In this document: positions 52,500-64,000 of the stretch, one piece after another
Layout: each line of letters begins with the position of its first letter
Position numbering within the stretch: the first letter of the stretch is position 1
DNA from: Allacma fusca
Taxonomy: Eukaryota > Arthropoda > Collembola > Symphypleona > Sminthuridae
Length of the DNA stretch: 64,000 nucleotides
Assembly: GCA_947179485.1 (NCBI GenBank)
Contig: CAMXBY010000022.1
Span: 1 to 64,000, forward strand
Direction: 5' to 3'
Notes under the pieces: model-generated
The model's database searches: none
The model's input: only the letters and a program-made list of their open reading frames with translations
What the model was told of the DNA's origin: nothing
Position numbers and translations under genes: made by a program

Positions 52500-54515
52500 A
52501 TGACTGTAAACGCGTATAAACATGGAATTTCAGTGAAACGAGAAGGGCAAGTCATATACATTTTGCCCTTTTTTACTCAAGTGACAATTTTGCCCATTAC
52601 TATAAACGTGTTGGAAATTACAGATTTTTCCAGTGCTAATGATGATGACAACAGTTCACATAAGATCAAACATTATGAATTGTATTTCGGCTGTGTGAGT
52701 TTTTAAAATTTTCTATGTATGCAACAATTGTGACCTCTTCTGAACGCGTGTGTAAGAGCATTGCGATATAATTCTGGACTATAATTTTATAAACGTGATT
52801 CGTATAAGTATATGTATTTATATTAGATAACTGCGGACAACATCCAGGAACAATGGGTAATACCTAGCAGAAATGATCGTACAGATGTGCTTGCAGTTTC
52901 ATTGAAGGAAGTTCTTACAGGACATCATAATTATTGTATACAAATTTCGTTGGACTCATCTAGTTCGAGTTCTGCTTTATTGTCATTCAAAATAAACAAG
53001 GACGGTGATACAGCCGGCGCTTTACACATGAAAAAGGTATGATTCTTGCAAAAGTGAAAAGAATTGATATCATAATATGCTATATATATACATTGAAATA
53101 ATTGTTGTTTGTCATGAAAACTTATATTTATATGTATGTGCTCAGTTAGACGTTTTACCATCTAATTTGCGGATACTAGAATCAGTTTTTCTTTGTTACG
53201 AAGAAACTTTGAACAAAAATCATTTCCTTCTGGCGGAACTGAATAGGTCCTTGAAATTTGACGCTCAGTTGCATGATTCGATGGAATCACTGGTCAGGGA
53301 AACAATAACAATGAAAACCAAACTACTCAGAGCTGGTGCACGCCTTATAGCAACTAAAAATGCGAGGATAGCAGAGTTTGAGCAAACCCTTGAAAATCTA
53401 AAGGCAGAATTGGACATTGACTTACATAATTCTGACACGACTTACAATCCTACGGACACGTATCCATTAAAATACCAAAAGAATATATCAACTTTGAGGC
53501 AAGCAACAGCCAGCTACACAAGTCCGATCAACGCAGACATTAACGTCGACAGATTAGAAAACAATAATGCCGAGATCATACGTTCTAATACTCCCTTAAT
53601 TGGAAAATCTCAACAGTGTCAAGTATTACTAGGAAAAGGATCCTGTTCCAAAACTTCTGGAGACAATATAGATCACCGCAATGAAGTTAAACACAGGTAT
53701 ATGGCCTTGATCATTTCAATGATGTATTCAAAATAAGTACATCATGTTTTGTTAATTAATCATGTATATACATATATTGATTCAAGTGTGTAAGTATACG
53801 TTATTATGTAAAATCTACAGTTCAAAACGTTTGCGTAACGTCTAACACGTTTTATCTATTTTGTTTTAATTATTTATTAATATTTTATGTCATAGTATTA
53901 CTACATTCATATATATATGTACACGTATCTGACACGAGTGGTTTGGGCTTGCATTTACCCATATATTCAAACATGTGAATTACTTTTTAGAGGCAATGCC
54001 AAATCAACGCCCAATCAACCAATTCTGCAGTTGAGGAACACTTTTGCAGAATGTTATGCAAGCTCCCGGAAGGACATTGATATCGATGATGACTTGACGG
54101 ATTTTGAAATAAAGGATTCAGAACGTAGCAGTATTGTGACCCCGTCTTTGAAATCCCGAGATAACAACCACACTGTTAGAAAATACAAGCCCGGAGACCA
54201 CCTAGGAAGCAGTTTCGGTAATTATGATGTCCGCGATAGTTATAATGCTGGATGTAATTATTACAAAGCAGATGATGTAGTTCTGGCTGGCATCGATAGA
54301 GTTGATAAAAATGTTGATATTTTTTTTTACTAAAAGCACCAATGATATATAACATTGATCATTCGGTTGGTAACTTAATCAAGAAAAATCAAGATTGCTG
54401 TTCCAGCCATGCTGATGGTAGTGGCAGCTCGGACAGCGATGCTACTCATTTTGATGTTAATGACTTACTTTGCGACAGTGACGCAACAGATTTTGATGAA
54501 GACGAACTTAAATGA
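52500..54515 (+). CDS. XRCC4-like non-homologous end-joining factor, four exons, frame broken in a T run
   Basis: Exons: 52500-52694, 52827-53036, 53146-53696, 53991-54515; phases 0, 0, 2. Residues 1-140 fit the XRCC4 head domain: ITADNIQEQWV matches the strand with the 'LTDG-x-x-x-W' pattern, and SLKEVLTG...YCIQISL...LSFKINKD...LDVL follows the head-to-stalk order of XRCC4. Exon 3 then gives a long helix with KLLRAGARLIATKNARIAEF, equivalent to the coiled-coil stalk that dimerises and binds DNA ligase IV. The tail is acidic, Ser/Asp-rich and ends DFDEDELK-TGA. In exon 4 a run of nine T (54320-54328) puts the frame into TAA at 54331-54333; ten T would join the two halves into about 493 residues. 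Human XRCC4 is 336 aa, so the tail is long. XLF or another superfamily member is possible. Confidence 0.62.
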
Positions 54516-55515
54516 ACATTTTATTTCAATTATAAATAACAGAATGCATATGCATACGCTCCATTAATATTCTGGCCCCCAACTGTATGGCCTATATGCA
54601 CGGAGTAATGGTAAAACGTATTATATTTCTGAAACTGGTAGCAAATGCTTTCCTAATTGTTTTAAAATGTATGTGACCGTTGACGTTCAAAATTAAACGC
54701 GTTAAAGGATATGGAGCAAGTAAACGTTTTTGGAACATCTGCATGAAATGTTTTCTAAACACCTTTCCACTCCCGTTCATAGGAAACTTTATTTACTCTC
54801 CCTTTTGGTTATACATTGTCTCACATTTTTAGAATCACAACAATATATTTGTCACGAATATTGAAGGCTGATATTAGAAAATGCATCTACGAATTTTGCT
54901 ACAAATCAATACCTCCGCAATGATTAGACCCTTCATGAATATGTGGAATACAGAATTCTTCCACCAAGTTCTATCCCTTCTATTATATAATTTCTCACAT
55001 CATTTACATAATAAAATACCAAATAAATATTTTCTTTCAAATATTTATCCACGTATATTCTGACAATAAATTAACATGTACTTATTCTTCAAACAAGTCG
55101 CTGTTTTGAATGTGCAGAATTTATTTATAAACCTTTATTCAGCAACATAATTTGAAAAAACATTAACTGTTTCCAGCATTATATTACTCATATTAAACCA
55201 TTTGAAGCTGTATTGAAAACCTTAAACAACGAGTTCATGCATATATGCTATGTAGTTCGAGGTTAACATTTTAACTTCTTTTGACAACTACGAATTTTGT
55301 ATGGCTCACAATACCATTCTGTGATGATAGTTTTATATATATCTACAGGTTTTTATATTGTTCTTACATCTGGTTCCAAGTTCCGTGCAAAAATGTGTAG
55401 CCATAATACTTTTTTACAAACATTCTTATAATTTTAAAAACTAATATCCCACTAGTTATAATGTACATACATGTTAAACAAACACGTCTCAACAATCAAT
55501 TACACATATACAAAT
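54516..55515. other. Intergenic, no gene seen
   Basis: AT-rich sequence downstream of the XRCC4-like gene. Short open frames lack any support. Confidence 0.35.
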
Positions 55516-56279
55516 TAGGTATTGGCATATCGATAATTTTTTAAATATCTTTAATATCGTTATCGTTCATCCTAAAATTGACGATAACAATATCAAAGGA
55601 CGATATAACGAAATTTGTTTCAATTTGAAACGCATCGGTTAATAACATGAAATACAAAAATAATCGACCAACGCTAGCGAAGTATTGATGATTAATTAAA
55701 TAATGACCTTATTACTACTGTTCATAAAAAAGTGCCACAAAATTGAATTGTACGTGAAATTATCAAAGAACCGAGACTACAGTTGGTATTAATTGAATGA
55801 GAACTGTTGCTGACAATGAGGATATACGTAAAGCAAACCAAGTATATTTTTACCCCACTGACAGCATAATTGGTATTAATTTTTCTAAACTGGTGAGAAC
55901 AATAAGGAATCACGCAGTTTCCACCAAGTATATTTTGATTCCAGCAGAAACAAACTTGGCATTAATTACAGAAAAACAGGTTCTGTCAATGAGCAAATCC
56001 TGTACTTTACAGTTATGTTTTAACATTATTATGTTTAGAAGAAACCAGAAATTTATATGGTATTATTATGAGCTGACTTACATGATGTTTAGAATTATTT
56101 AATATACATTATAATGTTAGCGGTAAATCATTATTTGGGGAATTGAACCCCGTATTACGATATGGAAACTGAACGATATATCGTTCAAAGTTTACAAGAA
56201 TTATATTTCATTTAAGGTTTCAAAAAATGTACGATATGGACGATAATATCGTACAGCTATATCGGTATGTCAATACCTA
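55516..56279. mobile_element. hAT-type MITE (764 bp) with TATCG/CGATA motif array
   Basis: Ends are TAGGTATTGGCATATCGATA and the complement of TAGGTATTGACATACCGATA. Flanks are ATACAAAT (55508-55515) and ATACAAAG (56280-56287), a 7/8 match to an 8 bp duplication. Subterminal parts are crowded with CGATAT, TATCGTT and ATCGATA. A plus-strand open stretch of 101 codons inside (55797-56102) shows no transposase motif. Confidence 0.8.
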
Positions 56280-56553
56280 ATACAAAGATACGCAGATTTA
56301 TAACCATTATTTCAATTTGCTTGTAGTATTATTTTCTGAATTTTCGAAATCACCATATATTATTATTACTTATTTTAGGTAACATTTAACACTACATCTT
56401 TGCTTCTTAAGCTATACATACCAACATGACTGCATTCACGCTTCATCCAGGTTTCTGTTACAACGACAATGTATGTAAATACCTCATTTCATACCTGTTT
56501 TCAAATATTTACAAAGACTAAACTACATGAAATCGTTCGTAAATTTCATACCC

Positions 56554-58319
56554 CTATTGCATCCACGTAATTCCCAATTCATCGGTTTCATATCCACTGT
56601 CCTCGGTGTCCACCTGCTCTTCGGCATAATTCACCAGAACAACCGTACATAAGTACTTTTCTTTGAGCAACCAGAAATGTGTATTTGGTTTGCATATTAT
56701 CGAACTTCCGATGGTAATAGGTCGCTGTAAACTGTCATATGAACTAAACTGCCCAAGCCTCGTGACAGTTACTTGTTCCGTATTGAAATCTCCCAACAAG
56801 GTGACTGAGTGGGAAGACAGAAAACAAACCATATGGATTATGCACATAAGTAGTTGCATGAATATTATTCTGCATATAATTTAAACAAATGAATAAACAA
56901 ATGCGTTAATCAAGACTAAATAACGAATCTTATTACAAATTATTTTTAATCGCGTAAATATTCAGAACTCTCCCCTAAAGCCCACTCGTGATCAGAATGA
57001 AATTTTGGGGGAGCTAATCGGTACCTGACCCAATGTCCCTGCAAGACCGAAAGATTGGCCGCTGGTTTCCGCTGGAAATTGAGTATATCTGTAATATATA
57101 AATTCTAATTCGTAACCATAGGACCGGGCTGTCTAACCAAAATTATTTAATAATAAATCTCATAAGAAATTTTCGTTTGCGAATAGCGATGCTATTGTGT
57201 ATGAATAACGCACTTATTACAATAATTGTCACAATTAGGTTTTTGGCCTCATGTTTACAAATGTGTTTAACGATCAGATTCCTATCCTAAGATTCGCCAA
57301 TATTGATAACAATTGGTCTTGGCATCAGATTGGCAAATAGTGATCACAATTAGTTTCTTGGCCCAAGATTGACCAATATGATATTCGTTGTAACTTTTAT
57401 GTAGGCTGTGCTTACTAATTCCCGATTTGGATTGTTGAGGATGAGAACAGATAGCAAGACTGACGATTTGTATTGTTTGATAAGAAAAGATGAGATGGAA
57501 GCGAAAACGGAGTGATTTCAGATCTTCGCAGGTTTTGGCCACGGGCCACGGCACAGGCAGATTATAGATAATGAAACATCTTCAGATTTGGAAAACTCGG
57601 GAGTTTGGTAAAAATATTGTCGGGAATAAAAGAAGATGAAGACAAACATTTACTGAATTAACTAACTGCTGAATTCAAAATCCAAAAACTATTCAATCTT
57701 TGCTGGATCTCCGTGTCACCTCCAAAAAAGAATTTGCTACAACCTGTAGAAATCAAATAATTAAATTAAAGCTCTGACCAAAGAAAGTCGTCGAGACCAA
57801 TTGTGACCAGTAATGGTCACCCTGAGATCAAATAACCAATTGTGACCATTATTTGTGAATCTGAGAACAAGAGACCAAATGTGGCAAATATTGATCGATC
57901 AGAGAACATGATTGATTTTGGTCAATTTGAGGTCAAGAAGATAGCTAAAACCATGTATCATAATTGCATTCTCCAAATGTATCATTTATTTAAAAACTAC
58001 TTCCGAAAATGAAAATTTATGGGATTTAACTTTGGATAATCCTGAGTGGTCATGGAGCGAGACTTACACTTTAGTAATAAATACAAATTTGTTCACCTTG
58101 GATATTTGACAACATGTCTCCATTAGGAGCTGGAATGTCGGGAAGCTTCAGAAAATTAGATAAATGGGCAGGATTCTCCGAAACCCCTTTCCCAATGAAT
58201 CCACAAGGCATTTCCACAGCCAAAGTCAAATACCAAACTTTGTCCAAGTTATTAACTGGTTCAAATGGATTCAAGTCTTCCATTGGTTGAAACACTGCGA
58301 TATCAAATGTTTTTACCAT
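56554..58319 (-). CDS. Two-exon gene of unknown function (157 aa)
   Basis: Exons 58319-58097 and 56804-56554 join in phase 1 (donor GTGAAC, acceptor CCCACTCAG) to give ATG-to-TAG. The protein is soluble and beta-rich in prediction by eye (VWYLTLAVEMPCGFIGKG; GSSIICKPNTHFWLLKEKY), with an acidic tail EEQVDTEDSGYETDE. No signal peptide or membrane segment. The 1,292 bp intron contains the second inverted-repeat minisatellite element, unusually long for this window. Family unknown. Confidence 0.6.
57000..58060. mobile_element. Inverted-repeat minisatellite element, copy 2 (diverged)
   Basis: GGTACCTGACCCAATGT followed by AAGACCGAAAGATTGGCC and a GTCTAACC...AATAATAAATC segment mirrors the right arm of the 42.4-43.6 kb element. 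Diverged minisatellite-like units (GACCAATTGTGACCA, ATTGACCAATAT) lie at 57290-57380 and 57800-57940. The far arm is poorly preserved. It lies within the intron of the two-exon gene. Confidence 0.6.
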
Positions 58320-58975
58320 ATTGGTTTATAATAAACAAATACACGCCGTAAAATGATGAGATTATTATTACTATTCTCCTTATAGATACACTGAACGAAT
58401 TTACTCTTAACATTCAGGATTATCGAATCAGGATTAAAAATTCACCGGGACCGAACTGACACCGCATATATGCCCCTGAGCACTGCACAAACCATGCTGC
58501 TATTCAGCAAAAGGAAAATGCAATTTCGATGGCAGTAAATAGTTGCATGCGATAACTGACTGCAGTGCTATTGTCGTCCGTTGTATCTATATAGAGCGCG
58601 CAAATATTTCATTCTTAGAATCACTTTCACTATATATCCACACCTCTTAGTATTAAAAAGGAGGATTATATACAAATGTTTATGAAATTTTGTGCATTTG
58701 AAATTTGAACTATTTACAAACTATATATAACTACTATGCTTGACTAACATTTCTAGATCACTGAAACAGTTAAACGTCCGGAATGCATGTATATACATGT
58801 AATACATCTTTGGCTAATTTCTAAAAATTTCTGGCTATTTTCATTTCATAGCCAATGCTTCCTAAATGGGTTCGCAAATGTGAATCGTATATCTTAGAAT
58901 TTATCCAGCGATACTTACTATATATACACAGGTGTATTACACCTTAACTCGACATTGTGTGTTTTACAAAAATTA
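58320..58975. other. Upstream region of the two-exon gene
   Basis: Probable promoter region on the minus strand; no specific element seen. A segment near 58800-58920 (TTTCATAGCC, GGGTTCGCAAATG) resembles the 15.05-15.12 kb part of the array unit in reverse orientation. Confidence 0.3.
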
Positions 58976-59585
58976 AGTCAAATATATAGTGATAATGTCC
59001 GCGTGGTTGTAAGACGGTGTACTTCACGAAAGGGCCTAAGACTTCCCTCTACATTATTATATGTGCACGTTCTGTAAATACTTTTCGTTCACAGGGTCGT
59101 CAAAATTTTCTCCCATTTAATGACTTAAAACTAACACCAACATTTGCAAAAAACTGTGTCCGCGTGTTTGTAATACCGTGTACTACACGAAAGGGCCACC
59201 AACTTGGCTCGACATTACATGTGCACGTCCTTTAACTATTTTTGTGTTTGATGTCAAAACCATCAACATTTTAGCCTGTTTCCGGAATAAAGAATTGCCA
59301 CGAACGGTTTTTCAAAAATTATGTAGGTTTGTTTTTCGACTCGTGTACTACACGATAGGGCATACGCGTTACGTCGACATTATTTGTGGCTTTGTTGACC
59401 TACTTGTAATAATATTTTGTCATATATTGGACTACTAAAATATTTTGAAGTTTGCTTACCAATAATTGAACACCAAAATTTTTACAAAAATAATGTCCGT
59501 GTGGTTGTAAGACGGTGTACTACACTAGAGTGCCTACAATTTCCCTCGACATTACATCTGCACGTCGTTTGGGCATTGAATGAAT
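58976..59585. repeat. Diverged outpost of the array satellite, about four monomers
   Basis: Monomers recur every 160-175 bp with TGTCCGCGTG-TTTGTAA, ACC-GTGTACTACACGAAAGGGCC, CGACATTA-ATGTGCACGT and AATTGAACACCAA-ATTT. These are the same ordered blocks as the satellite at 12.2-13.86 kb, with consistent differences (for example TACACGAAAG in place of TAAACCATA). Confidence 0.75.
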
Positions 59586-62249
59586 GAGCAAGTATACCAA
59601 GCTATTCCTGGTTTAAGAATATACTCTGCTTTATAGGTCTATACAATTGGACAATTCGCAGAATATGGTTGTGTATATACAGTGTAAAACATGTCAGAGA
59701 ATAATGATACCTTCTGTTTCGGTCGATTTCCGCAAATTGCTTTGACATTCCCGAACTGCCCGACCTTAGCGCAATGCTCGAAGGAGCACGCGCAGCGCAG
59801 ACTTTGTTTTTATCGGAGCCAATTTTCAACCATATTTCATGAAGGCTGTAACGCAAATGTATAAAAACAGGACTATTTTATAAACATTTAGATTACAAAG
59901 AAAAAAACCAACACACATACCAACAGCCCTGCCAAGAAAACTATACATTTTTAGCTTTTGTTATGCATAAGTAAAGTATATATCATCATATAGTCACAAG
60001 TTTAATTTTTAATTCATGCAAAAACAGTGATTATTAATCCAATTTAAGGACACTCTAGCGCTTTGTACTGCATGCATTTTGACTGTTCAAAACTACCACA
60101 GCACGCGCATAAAACTATATACTAGTGAGTTTTACTTCAAACTGTCAATCAGCCAATGAATACCTTTTGTTTTGACAATTCTTGCTTTGACCTCGAAATT
60201 CCAGTTGAATGTTTTGAGCCAGTGGAGACGGATGTATGGTCGTATTGAGTTACAAGTTATTATTCTGGCTTCTGCGAAGAAAGTGGATGTGCCGAATCCT
60301 CTCTAAGGAACATAGGAAATGAAACAAAATACACCTGGATTTACCAAACTAATTAAAAATACCACAATCCTTTCGCAAACTCCTTCCCCTGCGCGCATTT
60401 TTTCCACCTTTCTCAAAATAACTAGTCCGAAGAAGCTTGTATTCTAAAAATGCCTACATCAATACACCTTGGTATATATGTGTACCTGTTAGGTCAGTTA
60501 AGTGGGACATTGACCTGTGTCATTTCTCGAGTTTTTGAAATCCTATCTGCATGAAATATGGTATGCAGTGTAGTGTAATGATTTCACCCGCAGGTCGTTT
60601 GTTTACAGCAATCGGTAATTCCGAAAATTCAAGTTTTTAAGATTTTCAGCGTATGGTGTTGTTTCTCGAGTGTGTATACATGATGTCAAACGATCAATCT
60701 GCAGTTACCTGTATATTAGCCAATATTAGGCTCGAACTTTCAAAAATTCAACTTAACGTGAAAACAGGCCTGGTTGAAGTCATATGTAGTATTCAAGCAC
60801 CAATTTTCTTGCATTTTAGACCTCAATTATAATTATATATAGTATTATATTAAAGTATACTTGAGGTATGATATTGGGACCCAAATTCATCAGGGCTTCT
60901 GCTCTGCAGGGGCTTGAGACAGTTTCGAGATAATTTCGAGTAATGTTAGTCACGACGGAATCGGGACGAAATGTTTTGTCTCCAGGATTTCTAAACGGAA
61001 CAGAATTGCCTGCGAGGGACAAAGTCGACCTCAATACAAACCCTATATACGCGCGCATCTGTTGTCACAAATAAAGCCTCCGTAGTTAGAAGCCCAAAAT
61101 AGTATTGCGTATATATATATTATACTTTTCTTACCCTTCAAAGCAGCACAGATCTAAGTGTAAATATAGTGTAAATACGAACAGTCCATTACTCATCTTA
61201 GTGTCCATATATACAGTGAAACAATTGTCAGTCTCGCAAAGAAGTGTCGTATAATTTAAATTCACTCAACTAAGAACTCACGTTCAGCCATTCAGTCCCT
61301 ACTGGAAAAATAATTTATAAAATAAGAATATATGCAGTATTTAGTAGTGTATATATGTATATGCAACATATACTCAAGACTAACAACTTCTTCTTAACTA
61401 AATACTACATAAAAACGGACTACATATAATCATGTGCTCCTTCTCTACGGGAAAATACAGTTAAGGTATAAATATATATGTATATAGTGGAGAAATGATG
61501 ATGTAATTCAATAGTCTCAGAAAATTCTAATTATACCCTATAAAAAATAAAGAGCATTTATACTTACACGCACAATATTACACATTATGGTGATCTTCCC
61601 TATCTGGACGCTTTATATATACACGGATATGGCACGTATAACTGATTGGTGTATATATGTAATGGTACATATTCGCCGAACTGCAAGCAATTAAAGTCCT
61701 TCCAAAATTACTATCAACAATCAGCACCGCAGCACATATGAATAATCCACACAAAAAGTAGTACTATACAACAAGTCCTATAACTTATACGAGGCACTGC
61801 GAAATAGCAAGGCGAGAACTATTTAATTTCTTCTTTAACTTTAATAAAATTAAAATACTTTTATTATATTAGATGTATACATATACACACTGCAGAATGA
61901 TTATAGTTATTTCATATTACTTCTATATACATAGAGCAATGACTGCATGAGGAATGCGGATATGGCCGTTGAAAATAATAAGCCTTTTTTGTTTACGGAA
62001 TTTACTCTATTTATCTCGGCACCATACGATCATACTCTATATATCACACGTATACATTGTATATATATACTCACGTGGTATATAGTGAAATGTGCAATGT
62101 TTTATAGTTATAAGTAATTATTGTATTATTATCAAATAGTGAGGTAAAAACGTTTGTATATATACAAACATTTTTGCATGTATACAAACCTTTTTGTATG
62201 TATACAAACTATCATATAATGCACTATGCCAAGCAAGTATATATATATA
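59586..62249. other. Non-coding region
   Basis: Contains a GGGAC-type dispersed repeat (60870-61030) and many short TA runs. At 62150-62213, three units of GTTTGTATxTATACAAAC form a small tandem palindrome cluster. No exon supported. Confidence 0.35.
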
Positions 62250-62252
62250 GCC

Positions 62253-62355
62253 GTCAACGTTTAAAGTGGCGCCGATTTGCTTCTATGATGGAACAAAGGC
62301 CGCATATATTATTCCGGATGAAATATATAGAAGCGGGGTTTTGTCGTTTTGTGTG
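62253..62355 (+). CDS. Possible exon of an unidentified plus-strand gene
   Basis: Bordered by TATATATAG and GTGAGT, this stretch has an open frame with protein-like content (FKVAPICFYDGTKAAYIIPD then EIYRSGVLSF). No start codon or clear next exon is tied to it. Confidence 0.35.
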
Positions 62356-62960
62356 AGTCGTTTATACTCATATTGGTTGTGTGCTATAAGGATAATTTAT
62401 AAAAACGGCAGTTTGAAACTCGGTTTCTTCTTTAAAGTTTGCAGGGTTTTGACTTAATATATATAGGTACTTATTTTATGCGATCTTATCGTTTAAAAAT
62501 CTAAAGTTAATTCGTTAAATAATATCTCTTGTTTCTGTGTTACGTGTCGCCCCATAAAATTAGGTTCACTACAAATCACAATTTAGTGGTTCCGCTGTGT
62601 AAGTACCAAAGCTTTTCAAAATTGTTTAAATAAAATGTAATATTGAGTTATTGACTTGTGTATGTAGAAATAATATACAATTAAATGTATAGTTTGGTTC
62701 TTTTGTAGGTTGGAAGGGTTAGTAAAGTGCAAATGTCATTGTTTTAAATTCTTGATTGTTAGAGTTTTTGACGCATTTTATGTTATGGTTGGGAATCAGT
62801 TTTTCAATTTGCACTTAAGGCTATATCAGATAGCGAGAGAGACCGAGAGAGTACAGATTTGGAGTGCATTTTGAAGTTAAAAGTCGAAACTTTGACTCAT
62901 ATAATTGGTGCTTTTTATAATTGATTTTGATTTTTGGTGATCATTTGATTGTTTTCTACT

Positions 62961-63104
62961 ATAGCATCAGAAGATTGTGGTTTGCTATAAATTCCATCAT
63001 CCGCGATCAATCAACTTATAGCTGCAACGAAACTCCGGAGCTGGGAATAATTATATTTTGGATCACTGAACTATCTAAAAAGGGGCTCATCCTCAACAAT
63101 CTTG
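62961..63104 (+). CDS. Possible exon of an unidentified plus-strand gene
   Basis: Bordered by TTTTCTACTATAG and GTAAGC, with an open frame containing RRLWFAINSIIRDQSTYSCN and IIIFWITELSKKGLILNNL. Its entry phase does not match the exon at 62253-62355, so at least one more exon is needed between them. A further open stretch at 63578-63847 may belong to the same gene, which would run off the window end. Confidence 0.35.
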
Positions 63105-64000
63105 TAAGCGCACAAAGTAACTTCTTGTTTTTATTACGAATTTGATATTGTGCTTCTGTCATCGTTCATTCTTCTCCATCAAAATTATTTGTCAAATCAC
63201 TTCTATACATACATACATATGTATGTACACATAACGTACATTACTTTGTCAGGGTTTTCGGGTTCCTCTTGTTAATAGTATGAGTATAGAGATAGAACGA
63301 TTATTTTTCTGTATTAAGCGTGTGACCATGCACATCAAAGTTTTAGTTGAATGTTATTAGTGATGTATTGGATCATTCCTGTTTGGTTTCATTTGACGTT
63401 AGGGAATTTTTACTAGAATATTTGTTCATGATTCTCCTTTTATGGATATTGCTCATCATAAACCCTCCAAGGTTGATCGATGCTAGCCCTTGTAAAAAAT
63501 GTGCATTCTAAACCTTCACACTCCAGCTTAATTATAGTTTTTGTTTTTTTCTTCTTGATTTCAAAACATGTAACAATATGAAAGCTTTCAAATTTGATAG
63601 TAAAACAGTGCTTACATTTACACTGACAATGAGTGTTCCGTGTGTCTCAAATCTCAATTATAGTATTACAAACCAAACCGTTTGTCCTCGGGTTTTTGCT
63701 CAGATTAAACTATTTTTGGTTTATCATTCACATATTTTGATGTGGAGTGTGTACCGTGCAGAACTACTTGATGTATTGTACCTGGAAAATATCCATTGGT
63801 CAGCCACAAAAACGTACATGAGGTTCGGGTCAAGTGCGGTTAAATGAAGGATCCGCACCTGTAAATACATGCCGGTTTATGATCAAATTCTGGTTTAAAA
63901 ACATACCTGAGTTAAATGTCAAGTACACGTTCGGTACTGCGAATTCAAAGTGCGTTTTCAGGTATTTAGCAATTGTTTACCGCAGTATTTTACCTTTTTA
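63105..64000. other. Window end, one open stretch
   Basis: An open plus-strand frame at 63578-63847 (ending SSAVK-TGA) has no recognisable motif. A CATACATACATATGTATGTAC palindromic microsatellite lies near 63206. Confidence 0.25.

Noticed and set aside
55797..56102. 101-codon ORF inside the 55.5 kb hAT element as a transposase
   Set aside because: No transposase motif, too short, and no continuation in other frames.
1..64000. CRISPR array, operons or bacterial features
   Set aside because: Spliceosomal introns, AATAAA signals and LINE/hAT elements show a eukaryotic chromosome. The tandem repeats have no spacer structure.
1..64000. tRNA genes
   Set aside because: I looked for A-box and GGTTCGANNCC B-box pairs and saw none with a foldable cloverleaf. 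A tRNA scanner would be needed to exclude them fully.

Overview
This is an AT-rich eukaryotic nuclear window. Genes are split by GT-AG introns that are mostly 50-150 bp, and repeats are abundant. Gene content (an XRCC4-like end-joining factor, a MutL-family ATPase), hAT-type miniature transposons and a LINE endonuclease remnant fit an invertebrate animal. Small introns and tight packing would suit a sponge, but that is an inference. Exon models below were built by hand from splice signals, open frames and intron-phase agreement. Most have no recognisable family.

Layout. 1-2.9 kb: LINE remnant, local duplications, AT microsatellite. 2.9-6.1 kb (-): an 11-exon gene. 7.7-10.2 kb (-): a broken zinc-finger transposase. 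About 10.95-26.4 kb: three tandem copies of a 5.1 kb non-coding unit, each carrying a block of about 157 bp satellite monomers; a diverged outpost of the same satellite lies at 59 kb. 26.4-31.5 kb: mostly non-coding. 31.5-34.2 kb (-): a seven-exon gene with every intron in phase 1. 37.2-40.5 kb (-): a three-exon gene, a short upstream ORF, and a larger gene with a hAT MITE inside an exon. 41.7-44.5 kb (+): a six-exon gene with every intron in phase 0. 45 kb: second hAT MITE. 47.3-51.5 kb (-) and 52.5-54.5 kb (+): MutL-like and XRCC4-like genes head to head. 55.5-56.3 kb: third hAT MITE. 56.6-58.3 kb (-): a two-exon gene. 58.3-64 kb: satellite outpost and possible exons.

Main points. (i) Two putative DNA-repair genes share one 1.0 kb divergent promoter region. 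(ii) Two otherwise intact gene models each carry one in-frame TAA, and the XRCC4-like frame is broken in a T homopolymer, so this locus is decaying, allelic, recoded or imperfectly assembled. (iii) Three hAT-type elements each have target duplications and a private short motif array; one interrupts an exon. (iv) One inverted-repeat element family with a 39 bp minisatellite core sits in introns of two unrelated genes.
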